64,000 nt of DNA from Rossellomorea marisflavi (GTDB taxonomy: Bacteria; Bacillota; Bacilli; Bacillales; Bacillaceae_B). Within the stretch, counting starts at the first letter, position 1, and the number at the start of each line of letters is the position of its first letter. Below, in pieces: positions 35,727 to 43,856 of the stretch. The translations under genes and the position numbers were made by a program. Under the pieces are notes generated by a model, which was given only the letters and a program-made list of their open reading frames with translations, was not told where the DNA came from and made no database searches. The DNA is taken from assembly GCF_022170785.1 (NCBI RefSeq), contig NZ_CP081870.1, positions 546,001 through 610,000 of the forward strand. The letters run 5' to 3'.

Positions 35727-37640
35727 TTGAATTTATTCTTGAATAAACGCCTTGCCGGAATCTTTCAATCATTCCTGGAGAGGGATGGATGGCTGCCTGA
35801 TGAGATGGCATCCCATTTTGAAGTCTCCACGCGCACCATCAGAACCGATATCAAAAAGCTCAATGACAGTCTTGCACCCTATGGAGCAGAGATAGCCCTT
35901 GAGCGGCAGAAAGGATATCACCTTCTGGTATGGGAAAAAGAAGCGTTTGATGGATTATGTGAACAATTCAACCGCCAGAACGTGGTGCAGGATGACCCGG
36001 ACTACCGCGTTCAAAACATCTTGAAATCCCTTTTATTATCAAAAGGATACACGAAGCTCGAAGACCTGGCCGATCAGATGTTCATCAGCAGGGCCACGTT
36101 GAACAATGATATGAAAAACGTTCGCAGAATCCTGACAGGGTATCATCTGGAACTGTCGTCAAAACCGGGCCACGGGGTAAGAGTGGACGGGGAAGAAAAG
36201 AACATCCGATTCTGCCTTGCGAAAAATCTATCACAAGGTTCCTCCGAAATCGGTCGGGCCAGCGCCCTTCATCGCTTTTTTGACATGAAGGAGTTAGAGA
36301 AGATTTCCACTATCCTGACGGCTCCGTTTAGGCAGCACTCGTTGAATCTGCCGGATATCGCTCTGGAAAATCTCATCATCCATACAGCCATATCTATTGA
36401 ACGAATCCGTACAGAGCACCCAATTTCAGTGTTTGCCACATTTGAAGCACCGGTCGACTATCAGCAATTGGCGGGAACTATCGTGAGTGAACTTGAGGAA
36501 ACATTCTCCCTCGAATTCTCCGATGCGGAGAAGATTTACTTCCTGCTGCAGATCATGAGCAAGGTGCGCCCAAAGGTGAAGGACGGAGACTATATGGCAG
36601 ATGAGCAACATGAGCTCGTCATGGATATGCTTGAGTATATCTATAAGCGGCATCATTATGACCTCCGATCCGACACCCAGTTGAAATCGGATCTCATCTC
36701 TCACCTCAAGGCCATGTTCTACCGGATCCGATTCAATATGAATATGAAGAACCCTCTCCTGGATCATATCAAAATCAACTATCCCGTGGCCTATGAGGTC
36801 ACTTTAGGGGCGGTGAAGGGAGTACAGGACCGATTTCCGAGCGCGGTGAACGACGATGAGCTCGGCTACCTCGTCCTTCATATCGGGGCAGCCCTTGAGC
36901 GGAAGTACTTCCTCGAGTCAGACCGAAAAAAAGTGGCACTCATCGTATGCGGGACAGGACTCGGCACCGCCCGTCTCCTGGAAACGAAGCTGCGTGCCAC
37001 GTTCAGGGACCTGGTGATTACGGATATCATTTCCCTTTATGAATATGAACATCGGGAGAGCATCAGTGAAGACATCGTCATCTCGACAGTGAAATTGTCC
37101 AAAAAGAACAAACCGGTGGCGATTGTCAGTCCTTTCCTGACAGAGGATGAATCAAAGCAAGTAGAAGCCATTATGAATGAGTCGATCCTGAAATCGACCA
37201 TGCTCACGACCTATTTCAGACCGATTCTGTTCCGCCACATAGAAGATAAGGTGGACAAGGAGAGCCTGCTGAAAAGCATGAGTGAGCAGTTGGAAGCAGA
37301 AGACTTCGTGGATCACGATTTCCATGCATCGGTTCTTGAACGGGAGTCCCTCGGTTCCACGGCGATTGGAAAAGGGATCGCCATACCGCATCCGCTGGGA
37401 CTGATCGCCAAGGAAACCATCATCAATATCGCCATCCTCGATCACCCGGTCGAATGGAATGATGGGCATGAAGTAGGTGTCGTGTTCCTTATCGCCATGG
37501 GGAACAAAAACTACGAAGAGGCAACCAAAATCTATGATCTCTTCATCGAATTCACCGAAAGCAAGAAGTACAAGGAGCTGTTGAAGTGCCGCTTTTTCGA
37601 AGATTTCGTTGCCCTATCAAACGTCATCATGGATAAATAA
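35727..37640 (+). CDS. BglG/MtlR-type PTS-regulated transcriptional activator
   Basis: 637 residues: N-terminal HTH pair (about 5-60 and 90-140), two PRD domains (about 190-400), an EIIB-like domain with Cys in VALIVCGTGLGTARLL, and a C-terminal EIIA-like domain with His in KGIAIPHPLG. Activity would be set by phosphorylation from HPr and the operon's EIIs, so it most likely activates the promoter at 30943. TTG 35727 has GAGGAG eight bases upstream; the in-frame ATG 35721 touches that site. Terminator after it. Confidence 0.88.
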   Translation: MNLFLNKRLAGIFQSFLERDGWLPDEMASHFEVSTRTIRTDIKKLNDSLAPYGAEIALERQKGYHLLVWEKEAFDGLCEQFNRQNVVQDDPDYRVQNILKSLLLSKGYTKLEDLADQMFISRATLNNDMKNVRRILTGYHLELSSKPGHGVRVDGEEKNIRFCLAKNLSQGSSEIGRASALHRFFDMKELEKISTILTAPFRQHSLNLPDIALENLIIHTAISIERIRTEHPISVFATFEAPVDYQQLAGTIVSELEETFSLEFSDAEKIYFLLQIMSKVRPKVKDGDYMADEQHELVMDMLEYIYKRHHYDLRSDTQLKSDLISHLKAMFYRIRFNMNMKNPLLDHIKINYPVAYEVTLGAVKGVQDRFPSAVNDDELGYLVLHIGAALERKYFLESDRKKVALIVCGTGLGTARLLETKLRATFRDLVITDIISLYEYEHRESISEDIVISTVKLSKKNKPVAIVSPFLTEDESKQVEAIMNESILKSTMLTTYFRPILFRHIEDKVDKESLLKSMSEQLEAEDFVDHDFHASVLERESLGSTAIGKGIAIPHPLGLIAKETIINIAILDHPVEWNDGHEVGVVFLIAMGNKNYEEATKIYDLFIEFTESKKYKELLKCRFFEDFVALSNVIMDK

Positions 37641-37641
37641 G

Positions 37642-37677
37642 AGACCACCCCGGTTTTTGATGCCCGGGGTGGTTTCT
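37642..37677 (+). terminator. Terminator at end of the mannoside operon
   Basis: GACCACCCCGG / CCGGGGTGGTTT hairpin with a T-rich tail. Confidence 0.8.
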
Positions 37678-37734
37678 ACATTTTAGCGTGAGTCATGAAA
37701 AAAGCCGAATCCTTCACGGCTGTCTGTTTGTGCC

Positions 37735-38277
37735 TTAGAATAACTTGTACCAGTATAAAGTGGCGTCGATATTTGGGTTGTACGCTTGTTTTAGAGTATC
37801 AACTCCACCCAGCTTGAACCCTTGTTTCACGTAAAATCTGCATGCATCGAGATTATCATCCTGTGCTTCAAGGGACATGCCTATAAGACTTCGTTCCCGT
37901 GCCCATTCCTCTGCTTGATGTAGGAGTACCTTTCCGACACCGCTGCCTCGGTATTCTCGTTTCGTTGCGATGTTTTCGATGTAACAGAATCGATTCCACT
38001 CTTTCACGACTCGAATCTGCCCTATACAGGAATCGTTCAGATAAGCTAAGAAAACTTTTTTGTCCTCCCGGTCGATATACTGGTCCCATTCAAGGTGGTC
38101 GTCGGGGAACCGCGTTTCTGTCTCTTCATCAAAAGGAACTTCTTCGTAGGACCACTTCCCGGATTGTAAGCGGGGGACGACTCGGCCGTATATTCTGAAG
38201 GGGTCGTTTGTTTTGTTAATGTCTTCTATTAGATCATCGGTTAATGGAGAGATGATGAGTTTGCTTTCGTGAGTCAA
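37735..38277 (-). CDS. GNAT N-acetyltransferase, SatA (streptothricin acetyltransferase)-like
   Basis: 180 residues. Acetyl-CoA binding motif REYRGSGVGKVLL, followed by SLEAQDDNLDACRFYVKQGFKLGGVDT, and an N-terminal half (KTNDPFRIYGRVVPRLQSGKW, DREDKKVFLAYLNDSCIGQI) that parallels B. subtilis/B. anthracis SatA. It would inactivate streptothricin by acetylating its beta-lysine chain; other small-molecule targets are possible. TTG 38277 with AAAGGAAG upstream. Nearest neighbour of the IS110 element but not inside it. Confidence 0.72.
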   Translation of the reverse strand: MTHESKLIISPLTDDLIEDINKTNDPFRIYGRVVPRLQSGKWSYEEVPFDEETETRFPDDHLEWDQYIDREDKKVFLAYLNDSCIGQIRVVKEWNRFCYIENIATKREYRGSGVGKVLLHQAEEWARERSLIGMSLEAQDDNLDACRFYVKQGFKLGGVDTLKQAYNPNIDATLYWYKLF

Positions 38278-38430
38278 TCGTATGCACTTCCTTTCTGGTC
38301 TGGTTTTGGGTTCGATCTTTTTTAGCCGATTGTTGATGTGTCCTCTATTTATAATTCCATAAAAAGTGAAAGAGTCCTTGTTTGGGTGATAAGCATTCTT
38401 GGTAGGGGGGGTATCTTTGGGTAGGGTCCG

Positions 38431-38481
38431 TTCCCTTTCGCTGCAGGGATTTGCTTTCCGCGGGGAGCAAGTCGAGCCTCC
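38431..38481 (+). repeat. Left half of palindromic repeat B3, interrupted by IS110
   Basis: GTTCCCTTTCGCTGCAGGGA ... GCAAGTCGAGCCTCC matches the left half of intact copy B4 (40488) and stops exactly where the IS begins. The right half continues at 40304. Confidence 0.9.
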
Positions 38482-38639
38482 CTCATGAAAATTCAGTAGT
38501 TCTTAGTATTCCTAGGTTTTTCTCAGGTTTTCGTAGGCGTTCAAAAGAGGCGACATGGCACATTTGAATAAATTCATCCATATTTAAATATATATGGAAA
38601 CGCACTAAGCGTCTGAAGAAACCTGGCGTCTTTTTTCCA

Positions 38640-38890
38640 TTAATAGGTACTAATTTATGATCGCACTATTGGATCTCCACATACGACATGGCGGTGGACC
38701 CTCCCATTTCTCTCAGCGTCTATGCGCGTAAATTCCTTCGTTCGACCTGACCATGTGTGGTTGCCGGAAATGCTCCTCGGGTGGGTCTATGCCCTAATGC
38801 TTGGAATAGTGACCGGCTTATCCGTGCTTCTTTTGATTACCTAAGAAACCATCAAAAAACTAAGGGATATTGACTGCTGGACATCATACG
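38640..38890 (-). ncRNA. Candidate bridge/seek RNA region of the IS110 element
   Basis: Long non-coding region immediately 3' of the transposase. It contains AATGCTCCTCG (38769-38779), identical to the 11 bases across the right element/target junction (40300-40310), seven of which belong to the host repeat. Read on the transposase strand this segment is complementary to the + strand of the junction. Boundaries of the RNA are unknown; the position follows the known downstream location of guide RNAs in IS1111-group elements. Confidence 0.45.
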
Positions 38891-40174
38891 TTAAGCTGCC
38901 TGCACATCTCTCATATGAGGGATATCGCGAAGCATGCGTTCCTCACTAAACGCACACTTTCGTGTGCCTATGACAAATAAGACCTTAATCAGTTTACGTC
39001 CTAGTGCGACAAAAGACTGTTTCCCTTTAAGAGGATTCGTTCGTCTGTGTTTATAATACTGATGAAGAGCTTTAAAGGCGTCATTATGAAAAGTTAAAGG
39101 GCGGGCGACTTGATACAGAATGGAACGCAACCTTCGTCGCCCACGCTTAGTAATGGTTGTTTTCCCTCGATGTGTGCCGGATTGGTTCATCATCAGATTC
39201 AGTCCTGCTAATTTAATAATCTGTCGTGGATCTTTATAATTTGATAAGTCACCAATCTCGGCGAAGAACCCAACAATGGTCATCGCTCCCACGCCATTGA
39301 TCGCCATCATAAGATCTGCGCCAGGAACCGTAAGAACCAGTTCTTCAAGTTCTTCTTTCAGATTGTCCAGACGTTCGTTTAAGGCCTCATACTGATCAAC
39401 GAGATAGCGAAGCTCTTCACGAGCCATGCGGAGACCTACGGTCATCCCAACACTGGAGTCAGCTACTTTCTTTAAGTGGCGCATACGCGCCACCCCTACA
39501 TTTTTGGTCCCTAATGCCTTTACGTCGTATAGAAGTTCCTCTTCTGTCTTCTGTCGAATATCTGTTGGAAGATAGCCTAACTTCAGAAGCGCCATCGCCA
39601 TCTTTCCATTCCACTTCTTAAACACCGTCAAGAATTCAGGGAAATACCGATCCAGAACGTTATGGATTTGTGCTTTGATGGAAGAGAGATCTTCTTGAAT
39701 GATATCAAAGAGTTTCACGCCTTCACGTAACTCGGCATAGATGCCTTCCGGCAAGGTAGGCTCATGATACCGCCCTGCTCGCATGACTTGAGCGATGACC
39801 TTCGCATCCTTTGTATCATTTTTGGTAGGCGAGTCATCATCCAGTTCTTTTGATTTCTTGACCTTCATCGGGTTTACCACCACAGGGCGCTCGCCCTGGG
39901 ATTTCAAGAAGTAAGCTAGATTCATCCAATAATGTCCCGTAGGCTCCATCCCCAACATTAAGTTCGGACGGGATGTGTCCGCACTTAATTGTCGAGCCCA
40001 CTCTAGTAACAATTGGAATCCTTCTAACGAATTCGGAAAAACCAGACGCTTCGATAAGTCGATTCCTCGATCATCAATGGCCCTGGCGACGTGCTTGTGT
40101 TTGGCAATATCAATGCCGATGATTAAAGTCTGTTCATTAATTTGATTAAGTCGTTCATTTTGTGTAAAATCCAT
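38891..40174 (-). CDS. IS110-family transposase (DEDD + Tnp_20)
   Basis: 427 residues. RuvC-like DEDD domain with D22 (LIIGIDIAKHKH), E77 (LMLGMEPTGHYW), D120 and D123 (PTKNDTKDAKVIA); coiled-coil linker at about 250-280; Transposase_20 domain with VPGADLMMAINGVGAMTIVG and the candidate catalytic Ser332 in NQSGTHRG. All expected catalytic residues are present and the frame is intact, so it may be active. Its ribosome binding site (AAGGGAGA on the minus strand) lies in a hairpin stem at 40184-40242. Confidence 0.93.
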   Translation of the reverse strand: MDFTQNERLNQINEQTLIIGIDIAKHKHVARAIDDRGIDLSKRLVFPNSLEGFQLLLEWARQLSADTSRPNLMLGMEPTGHYWMNLAYFLKSQGERPVVVNPMKVKKSKELDDDSPTKNDTKDAKVIAQVMRAGRYHEPTLPEGIYAELREGVKLFDIIQEDLSSIKAQIHNVLDRYFPEFLTVFKKWNGKMAMALLKLGYLPTDIRQKTEEELLYDVKALGTKNVGVARMRHLKKVADSSVGMTVGLRMAREELRYLVDQYEALNERLDNLKEELEELVLTVPGADLMMAINGVGAMTIVGFFAEIGDLSNYKDPRQIIKLAGLNLMMNQSGTHRGKTTITKRGRRRLRSILYQVARPLTFHNDAFKALHQYYKHRRTNPLKGKQSFVALGRKLIKVLFVIGTRKCAFSEERMLRDIPHMRDVQAA

Positions 40175-40183
40175 AGTTGAAGT

Positions 40184-40242
40184 CTCCCTTCGGTACTTAA
40201 TTCGAGGTCATGCGCATGACACTCTCTATCGTACCAAGGGAG
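40184..40242. promoter_or_regulatory. Hairpin hiding the transposase ribosome binding site
   Basis: CTCCCTTCGGTAC (40184-40196) pairs with GTACCAAGGGAG (40231-40242) with one bulged base; the loop contains the perfect palindrome GTCATGCGCATGAC (40207-40220). The minus-strand binding site AAGGGAG is inside the stem. Read-through RNA from outside would fold and mask it, whereas a transcript starting within the loop would not. On the + strand the stem is followed by T7, so it can also stop transcription entering from the left. Confidence 0.65.
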
Positions 40243-40303
40243 CTTTTTTTATGCACATCGCTAAAATCTCACTTTATCCTCATATTCTTTTATAACAGGA
40301 ATG

Positions 40304-40382
40304 CTCCTCGTGCCTGCGGGGTCTCGATCATCCTCCTTTTCCGCAGGAGTCAAATCCCTTCCGCTTCAGTGCACTCTGTGAT
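40304..40382 (+). repeat. Right half of palindromic repeat B3
   Basis: CTCCTCGTGCCTGCGGGGTC ... CAGGAGTCAAATCCCTTCCG continues repeat B3 after the IS110 element. Confidence 0.9.
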
Positions 40383-40487
40383 GGTGATTAGAAATGCGAT
40401 GGATTGCTCTTTCATAGATCAGGATGTGAAGCCATTCGAATTTTAAACTCATCATTTCATTGATAGTGAGGGGGAATGTTCCTGAAG

Positions 40488-40620
40488 ACTGGTTCGTTCC
40501 CTTGCGCTACAGGGATTTGCTTTCCGCGGGGAGCAAGTCGAGCCTCCTCGTGCCTGCGGGGTCTCGATCATCCTCCTTTTCCACAGGAGTCAAATCCCTT
40601 CTGCTTCAGTCCACTAAGTG
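40488..40620 (+). repeat. Palindromic repeat family B, copy B4 (intact)
   Basis: Inverted relative to B2 and B5. It is the reference that shows where B3 was interrupted: GCAAGTCGAGCC joins CTCCTCGTGCCTGCGG without a break here. Confidence 0.9.
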
Positions 40621-40781
40621 CTAGTTGAGTAGGCTATACTTCTTCAATAGATCCAATAGGATAGCAGGGGAGATCTAAATCATTCTTTGTCTAAAACTAG
40701 TTGAAGAAGAATGTATTTTAATGCTATTGGAGGTCATAGAATTCCTTTTGAGAATTAGCCAACGCTCATCGATTTGTACAT

Positions 40782-40910
40782 AGTGCAGTGCAGCGAAGGC
40801 CACCCGACTCCTATGGGAGAAGCGGGCAGGGTGAGACCCTGCAGGCCAGCCGAAGCGGCTCACCGCACGCCCCATGGAAAGCGGGTGGCCGCAGCGGAAC
40901 GGAACGACCC
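40782..40910 (-). repeat. Palindromic repeat family A, copy A7 (reverse)
   Basis: GTGCAGTGCAGCGAAGGCC ... GGTGGCCGCAGCGGAACGG, the reverse complement of the 18-kb copies. Confidence 0.92.
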
Positions 40911-41066
40911 ATTCTCCCCTCAATCTCATTTAAATATAGGGAGTTGATTCCCTGTTTGGATTCATCTCTTCCTCATATTCACATAACATAGTACGCCTTG
41001 CCTTAATCCTTTTATAATAGGGAGATTACCTTGCACCGAATCAATCGGATACCACTCCAACACACA

Positions 41067-41198
41067 AAGTGCAGTGCAGCGAAGGCCACCCGACTCCTAT
41101 GGGAGAAGCGGGCAGGGTGAGACCCTGCAGGCTTGCCGAAGCGGCTCACCGCACGCCCCATGAAAAGCGGGTGGCCGTAGCGAAACGGAACGACCCAT
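41067..41198 (-). repeat. Palindromic repeat family A, copy A8 (reverse)
   Basis: Same orientation as A7, about 285 bp further on; nearly identical except GCTTGCC for GCCAGCC near the tip. The DNA between A7 and A8 shows no gene. Confidence 0.92.
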
Positions 41199-41389
41199 TC
41201 TTCCTTCACGCCCAAATAAAGCAGGCTGATTCCCTATATAGAATCAGCCGATCCCTACTCCTACACAAAGAGAGTACTAGAGACCCACCAAGAACCGATT
41301 AATTCTTCTTCCACCTCTTCTAAAATATGTTTTATCCCCTAAAAGTCGGGTAAATAAGTACTACTTACAACGATAGGGGAAGATGAACG
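41199..41389. other. Intergenic stretch, no feature seen
   Basis: AT-rich, no open frame with a binding site and no strong hairpin. Probably holds the promoter for the small genes at 41447-41727. Confidence 0.5.
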
Positions 41390-41446
41390 TTGACCTACTT
41401 GAATAGAGGAAAAGAACGGATAAAATTTGACTGTGAAGGTGACCGG

Positions 41447-41611
41447 ATGGACTTACATATTCTTCAATGTAGGCAGTGTTCTAGTGAGTACAGGTCGACA
41501 ATGGAAGTAGCTTTTACCTGTACCACATGCAAAGACGAAACGTCATCCGTATCTGGATTTACTATCATTGGGATTATTGAGAAGCAAGTAGGGAATGGGG
41601 TGCACGCATGA
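41447..41611 (+). CDS. Small protein with two CxxC knuckles
   Basis: 54 residues from ATG 41447 (GAAGGTG upstream); TTG 41390 with AGGGGAAG would give 73. ILQCRQCSSEY and FTCTTCKDE form a four-Cys zinc-ribbon-like arrangement, followed by a short Val/Ile/Gly tail. No family recognised. Its stop overlaps the next small gene by four bases, so they are translated together. Confidence 0.55.
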   Translation: MDLHILQCRQCSSEYRSTMEVAFTCTTCKDETSSVSGFTIIGIIEKQVGNGVHA

Positions 41612-41727
41612 AGAGAGATCGACTTTTGGAAACAAAGATGGATTTCAATGACATCTTATGGATGACTTCCGGAGTAGCGGTCATCCTCCTTGTCATCATG
41701 ATGGCCAGCTTTTTCATCATTTCTTAA
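41608..41727 (+). CDS. 39-residue single-pass membrane protein
   Basis: MKRDRLLETKMDFNDILWM, then TSGVAVILLVIMMASFFIIS: a charged N-terminal part and one C-terminal TM segment. ATG overlaps the stop of the CxxC gene (ATGA), and a terminator follows at once. Function unknown; the two-gene layout suggests a small membrane-linked pair. Confidence 0.6.
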   Translation: MKRDRLLETKMDFNDILWMTSGVAVILLVIMMASFFIIS

Positions 41728-41729
41728 AA

Positions 41730-41757
41730 TATCGCATCCTGTGCGATATTTTTTTGC
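41730..41757 (+). terminator. Terminator after the small membrane gene
   Basis: ATATCGCA / TGCGATAT stem followed by T7. Confidence 0.8.
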
Positions 41758-41773
41758 TCATTCATAAAGATAA

Positions 41774-41812
41774 AAAACACGGACCGTCATGATAGACGGT
41801 CCGTGCTTTTTT
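41774..41812. terminator. Terminator of the aldehyde dehydrogenase gene
   Basis: CACGGACCGTC / GACGGTCCGTG stem with A-run before and T-run after, so usable on both strands; it lies just past the minus-strand aldA stop. Confidence 0.85.
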
Positions 41813-41814
41813 CC

Positions 41815-43260
41815 TTACCCTTTATAGTTTTCATCATACTCAAGGTAGATGACATGTGTCTCCAAATAGTCATGAAGTCCATGCTTCCCATCGGCACCGC
41901 CCAGTCCAGACTGTCCGCGTCCGGCGTGGTACCCATGTATGGCTTCGAAGTTTTCACGGTTGACGAATGTTTCACCGTAGTGAAGTTCATTGGCAGCCCT
42001 CATGACTTCATGCAGGTTTTCACTGAAGATGGAAGAGGATAATCCATATTCCGTATCGTTGGCCAATTCGATGACTTCATCAAAGTCGCTGTAGGTCATG
42101 ATTGGGAGCACAGGGCCGAAGATTTCCTCCTGGATGATTTCCATATCCTGTTTCACGTCGACCAGGACAGTCGGCTCGAAGTAGAAGCCTTTTCCGTCAA
42201 TTACCTTACCGCCTGTAAGAATACGGGCGCCTGCCTCAACGGCATTGTTCACCATTTCGGATACTTCTTCGATCCGGTCTTTGTTTACGAGGGGTCCGAT
42301 GTCGCTGTCACGGCTTGTAGGGTCACCGACCGTTGTGTTTTTCATAGCTTCGGTGATCTTGGAAATGAATTCTTCCGCCACGCTTTCGTGTACGTAGACA
42401 CGCTCTGCATTCGTACAAGCCTGTCCAGAGTTCGTGATCCGTGAGGTTTTGATGCGGTCGACGGCAAGGTCGATGTTGGCGTGCTTCGTCACGATGGCCG
42501 GTGCTTTACCGCCAAGCTCAAGGTTTACCTTCGTGATGGAATTGGCTGCGGCTTCCATGACTTTGGATCCAGCAGGATAGCTTCCTGTCATCGTCACGAG
42601 TCCGACCCGTGGATGACCGGCCATACGGTTTCCGATATCGGATCCTTTTCCGGTTACAAGGTTGAAGACACCTTTTGGAAGGCCGATTTCATCGACGATC
42701 TTGGCAAATTCACAGGCTGTATTCGGCGTGTACTGACTAGGTTTGAGTACGATAGTACAACCAGTTACGATGGCCGGTGCCACCTTCCTTGCAAGAATGA
42801 ACATCGGGAAGTTCCAAGGGACGATCCCGGATACAACGCCGATCGGTTTTTTATAAACTAGGATGTTTTCGTTCGAACGCTCACTTTGGAGGATTTCGCC
42901 TTCATAGCGGAGGGCCCATCCTGCCATGTAGCGGAAGTAGTCGATCGCCGTATTGATTTCGTCTTCGGATGCTTTGACGGTTTTCCCGTTTTCCTCCGTC
43001 AGCATCTCGACGAAATGTTCTTTCCGTTCTTCCAATTTATCGGCCATCTTGTGGAGATAGGATGCACGTTCAGTGGACGGGACCTTTTCCCACGATAGGA
43101 ATGCTTTATGAGCGGCGTCGATTGCCTGATCAACGTCTTCTTCAGTTCCTTTTGGGACTTTGGAAATGACTTCTTCCGTGGCAGGATTGATGACGTCTGA
43201 TACTTCACCTGAAGAACTATCTACAAATTCACCATTAATGTATAGCTGATACTGTTTCAT
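41815..43260 (-). CDS. aldA: Aldehyde dehydrogenase, AldA-like
   Basis: 481 residues. Strong resemblance along the whole length to E. coli AldA (lactaldehyde/glycolaldehyde dehydrogenase, NAD-dependent): VVSGIVPWNFPMFILARKVAPA, LELGGKAPAIV with the general-base Glu, NSGQACTNAERVYVHE with the catalytic Cys, and the C-terminal INRENFEA-like VNRENFEAIHGYHAGRGQSG. The physiological aldehyde in this organism is not known. ATG 43260 with GAGGATC upstream. Single gene. Confidence 0.87.
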   Translation of the reverse strand: MKQYQLYINGEFVDSSSGEVSDVINPATEEVISKVPKGTEEDVDQAIDAAHKAFLSWEKVPSTERASYLHKMADKLEERKEHFVEMLTEENGKTVKASEDEINTAIDYFRYMAGWALRYEGEILQSERSNENILVYKKPIGVVSGIVPWNFPMFILARKVAPAIVTGCTIVLKPSQYTPNTACEFAKIVDEIGLPKGVFNLVTGKGSDIGNRMAGHPRVGLVTMTGSYPAGSKVMEAAANSITKVNLELGGKAPAIVTKHANIDLAVDRIKTSRITNSGQACTNAERVYVHESVAEEFISKITEAMKNTTVGDPTSRDSDIGPLVNKDRIEEVSEMVNNAVEAGARILTGGKVIDGKGFYFEPTVLVDVKQDMEIIQEEIFGPVLPIMTYSDFDEVIELANDTEYGLSSSIFSENLHEVMRAANELHYGETFVNRENFEAIHGYHAGRGQSGLGGADGKHGLHDYLETHVIYLEYDENYKG

Positions 43261-43394
43261 GAAGATCCTCCTCGTAAGTCTTTGAATATGCCTATACTAT
43301 TCCCTTACACTGTCTGGAACTAAACATATGGATAGGTCGAATGGAGTGAAAAGATATGGTAGTATAATGAAAAAACAGGGGGAGAGGTAGGGAT

Positions 43395-43832
43395 ATGGCG
43401 ATTCAAGGATTGAACCATTTTTTATTTTCTGTATCGGATTTGGATCAATCGATTGCTTTTTATCAAGAAGTATTTCATGCGGATCTTTTGGTGAAAGGAA
43501 GATCGACAGCCTACTTTGACTTGAATGGCATGTGGCTGGCACTGAATGAAGAAAAGGATATTCCGCGGCAGGATATTCACCACTCCTATACACACATCGC
43601 TTTTTCTGTTAAGGAAGAAGATATGGATACCATGTATGATCGTCTGGTAAAAAGCGGAGCGTGTATCCTTGGGGGAAGGGAGCGGGATTCCAGGGATAAG
43701 GAGTCGATCTATTTCACTGATCCCGATGGTCATAAGTTTGAATTTCATACAGGAACGTTAGAGGAACGGTTAAGCTATTACCGTGAAGAAAAGAAACATA
43801 TGGAGTTTTATGATGATAGAAAAAAGCCATGA
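43395..43832 (+). CDS. fosB: FosB-type metallothiol transferase
   Basis: 145 residues, vicinal-oxygen-chelate fold. Metal ligands His8 ([11 protein letters not shown]), His67 (YTHIAF) and Glu116 (GHKFEFHTG) match the His7/His66/Glu115 set of B. cereus FosB. Adds bacillithiol to fosfomycin and opens its epoxide in the cytosol. GAGGTAGGG ribosome binding site. Single gene, converging on the YfmJ-like gene with a shared terminator. Intrinsic in many Bacillus. Confidence 0.92.
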   Translation: MAIQGLNHFLFSVSDLDQSIAFYQEVFHADLLVKGRSTAYFDLNGMWLALNEEKDIPRQDIHHSYTHIAFSVKEEDMDTMYDRLVKSGACILGGRERDSRDKESIYFTDPDGHKFEFHTGTLEERLSYYREEKKHMEFYDDRKKP

Positions 43833-43853
43833 TCGAGATGATCATGGCTTTCA
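43825..43853. terminator. Shared terminator fosB / yfmJ-like
   Basis: AGCCATGATC / GATCATGGCT stem, A-run to the left and T-rich to the right, overlapping the fosB stop. Confidence 0.75.
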
Positions 43854-43856
43854 TTA

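Larger units (their letters stand above)
38482..40303 (-). mobile_element. IS110-family insertion sequence (about 1.82 kb)
   Basis: Ends are fixed by comparing the split repeat B3 with intact B4: flank stops after GAGCCTCC on the left and resumes at CTCCTCGTGCC on the right. The flanks share CTCC, so the exact crossover lies within that four-base block, which contains the CT core typical of IS110 elements; no longer target duplication and no clear terminal inverted repeats. About 410 bp of non-coding DNA lies downstream of the transposase and only about 130 bp upstream, the arrangement described for IS1111-group members. Confidence 0.85.

Noticed and set aside
38482..40303. Terminal inverted repeats and a target duplication for the insertion sequence
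   Set aside because: No convincing inverted repeats at the ends and only a four-base shared block, as expected for IS110 rather than DDE elements.
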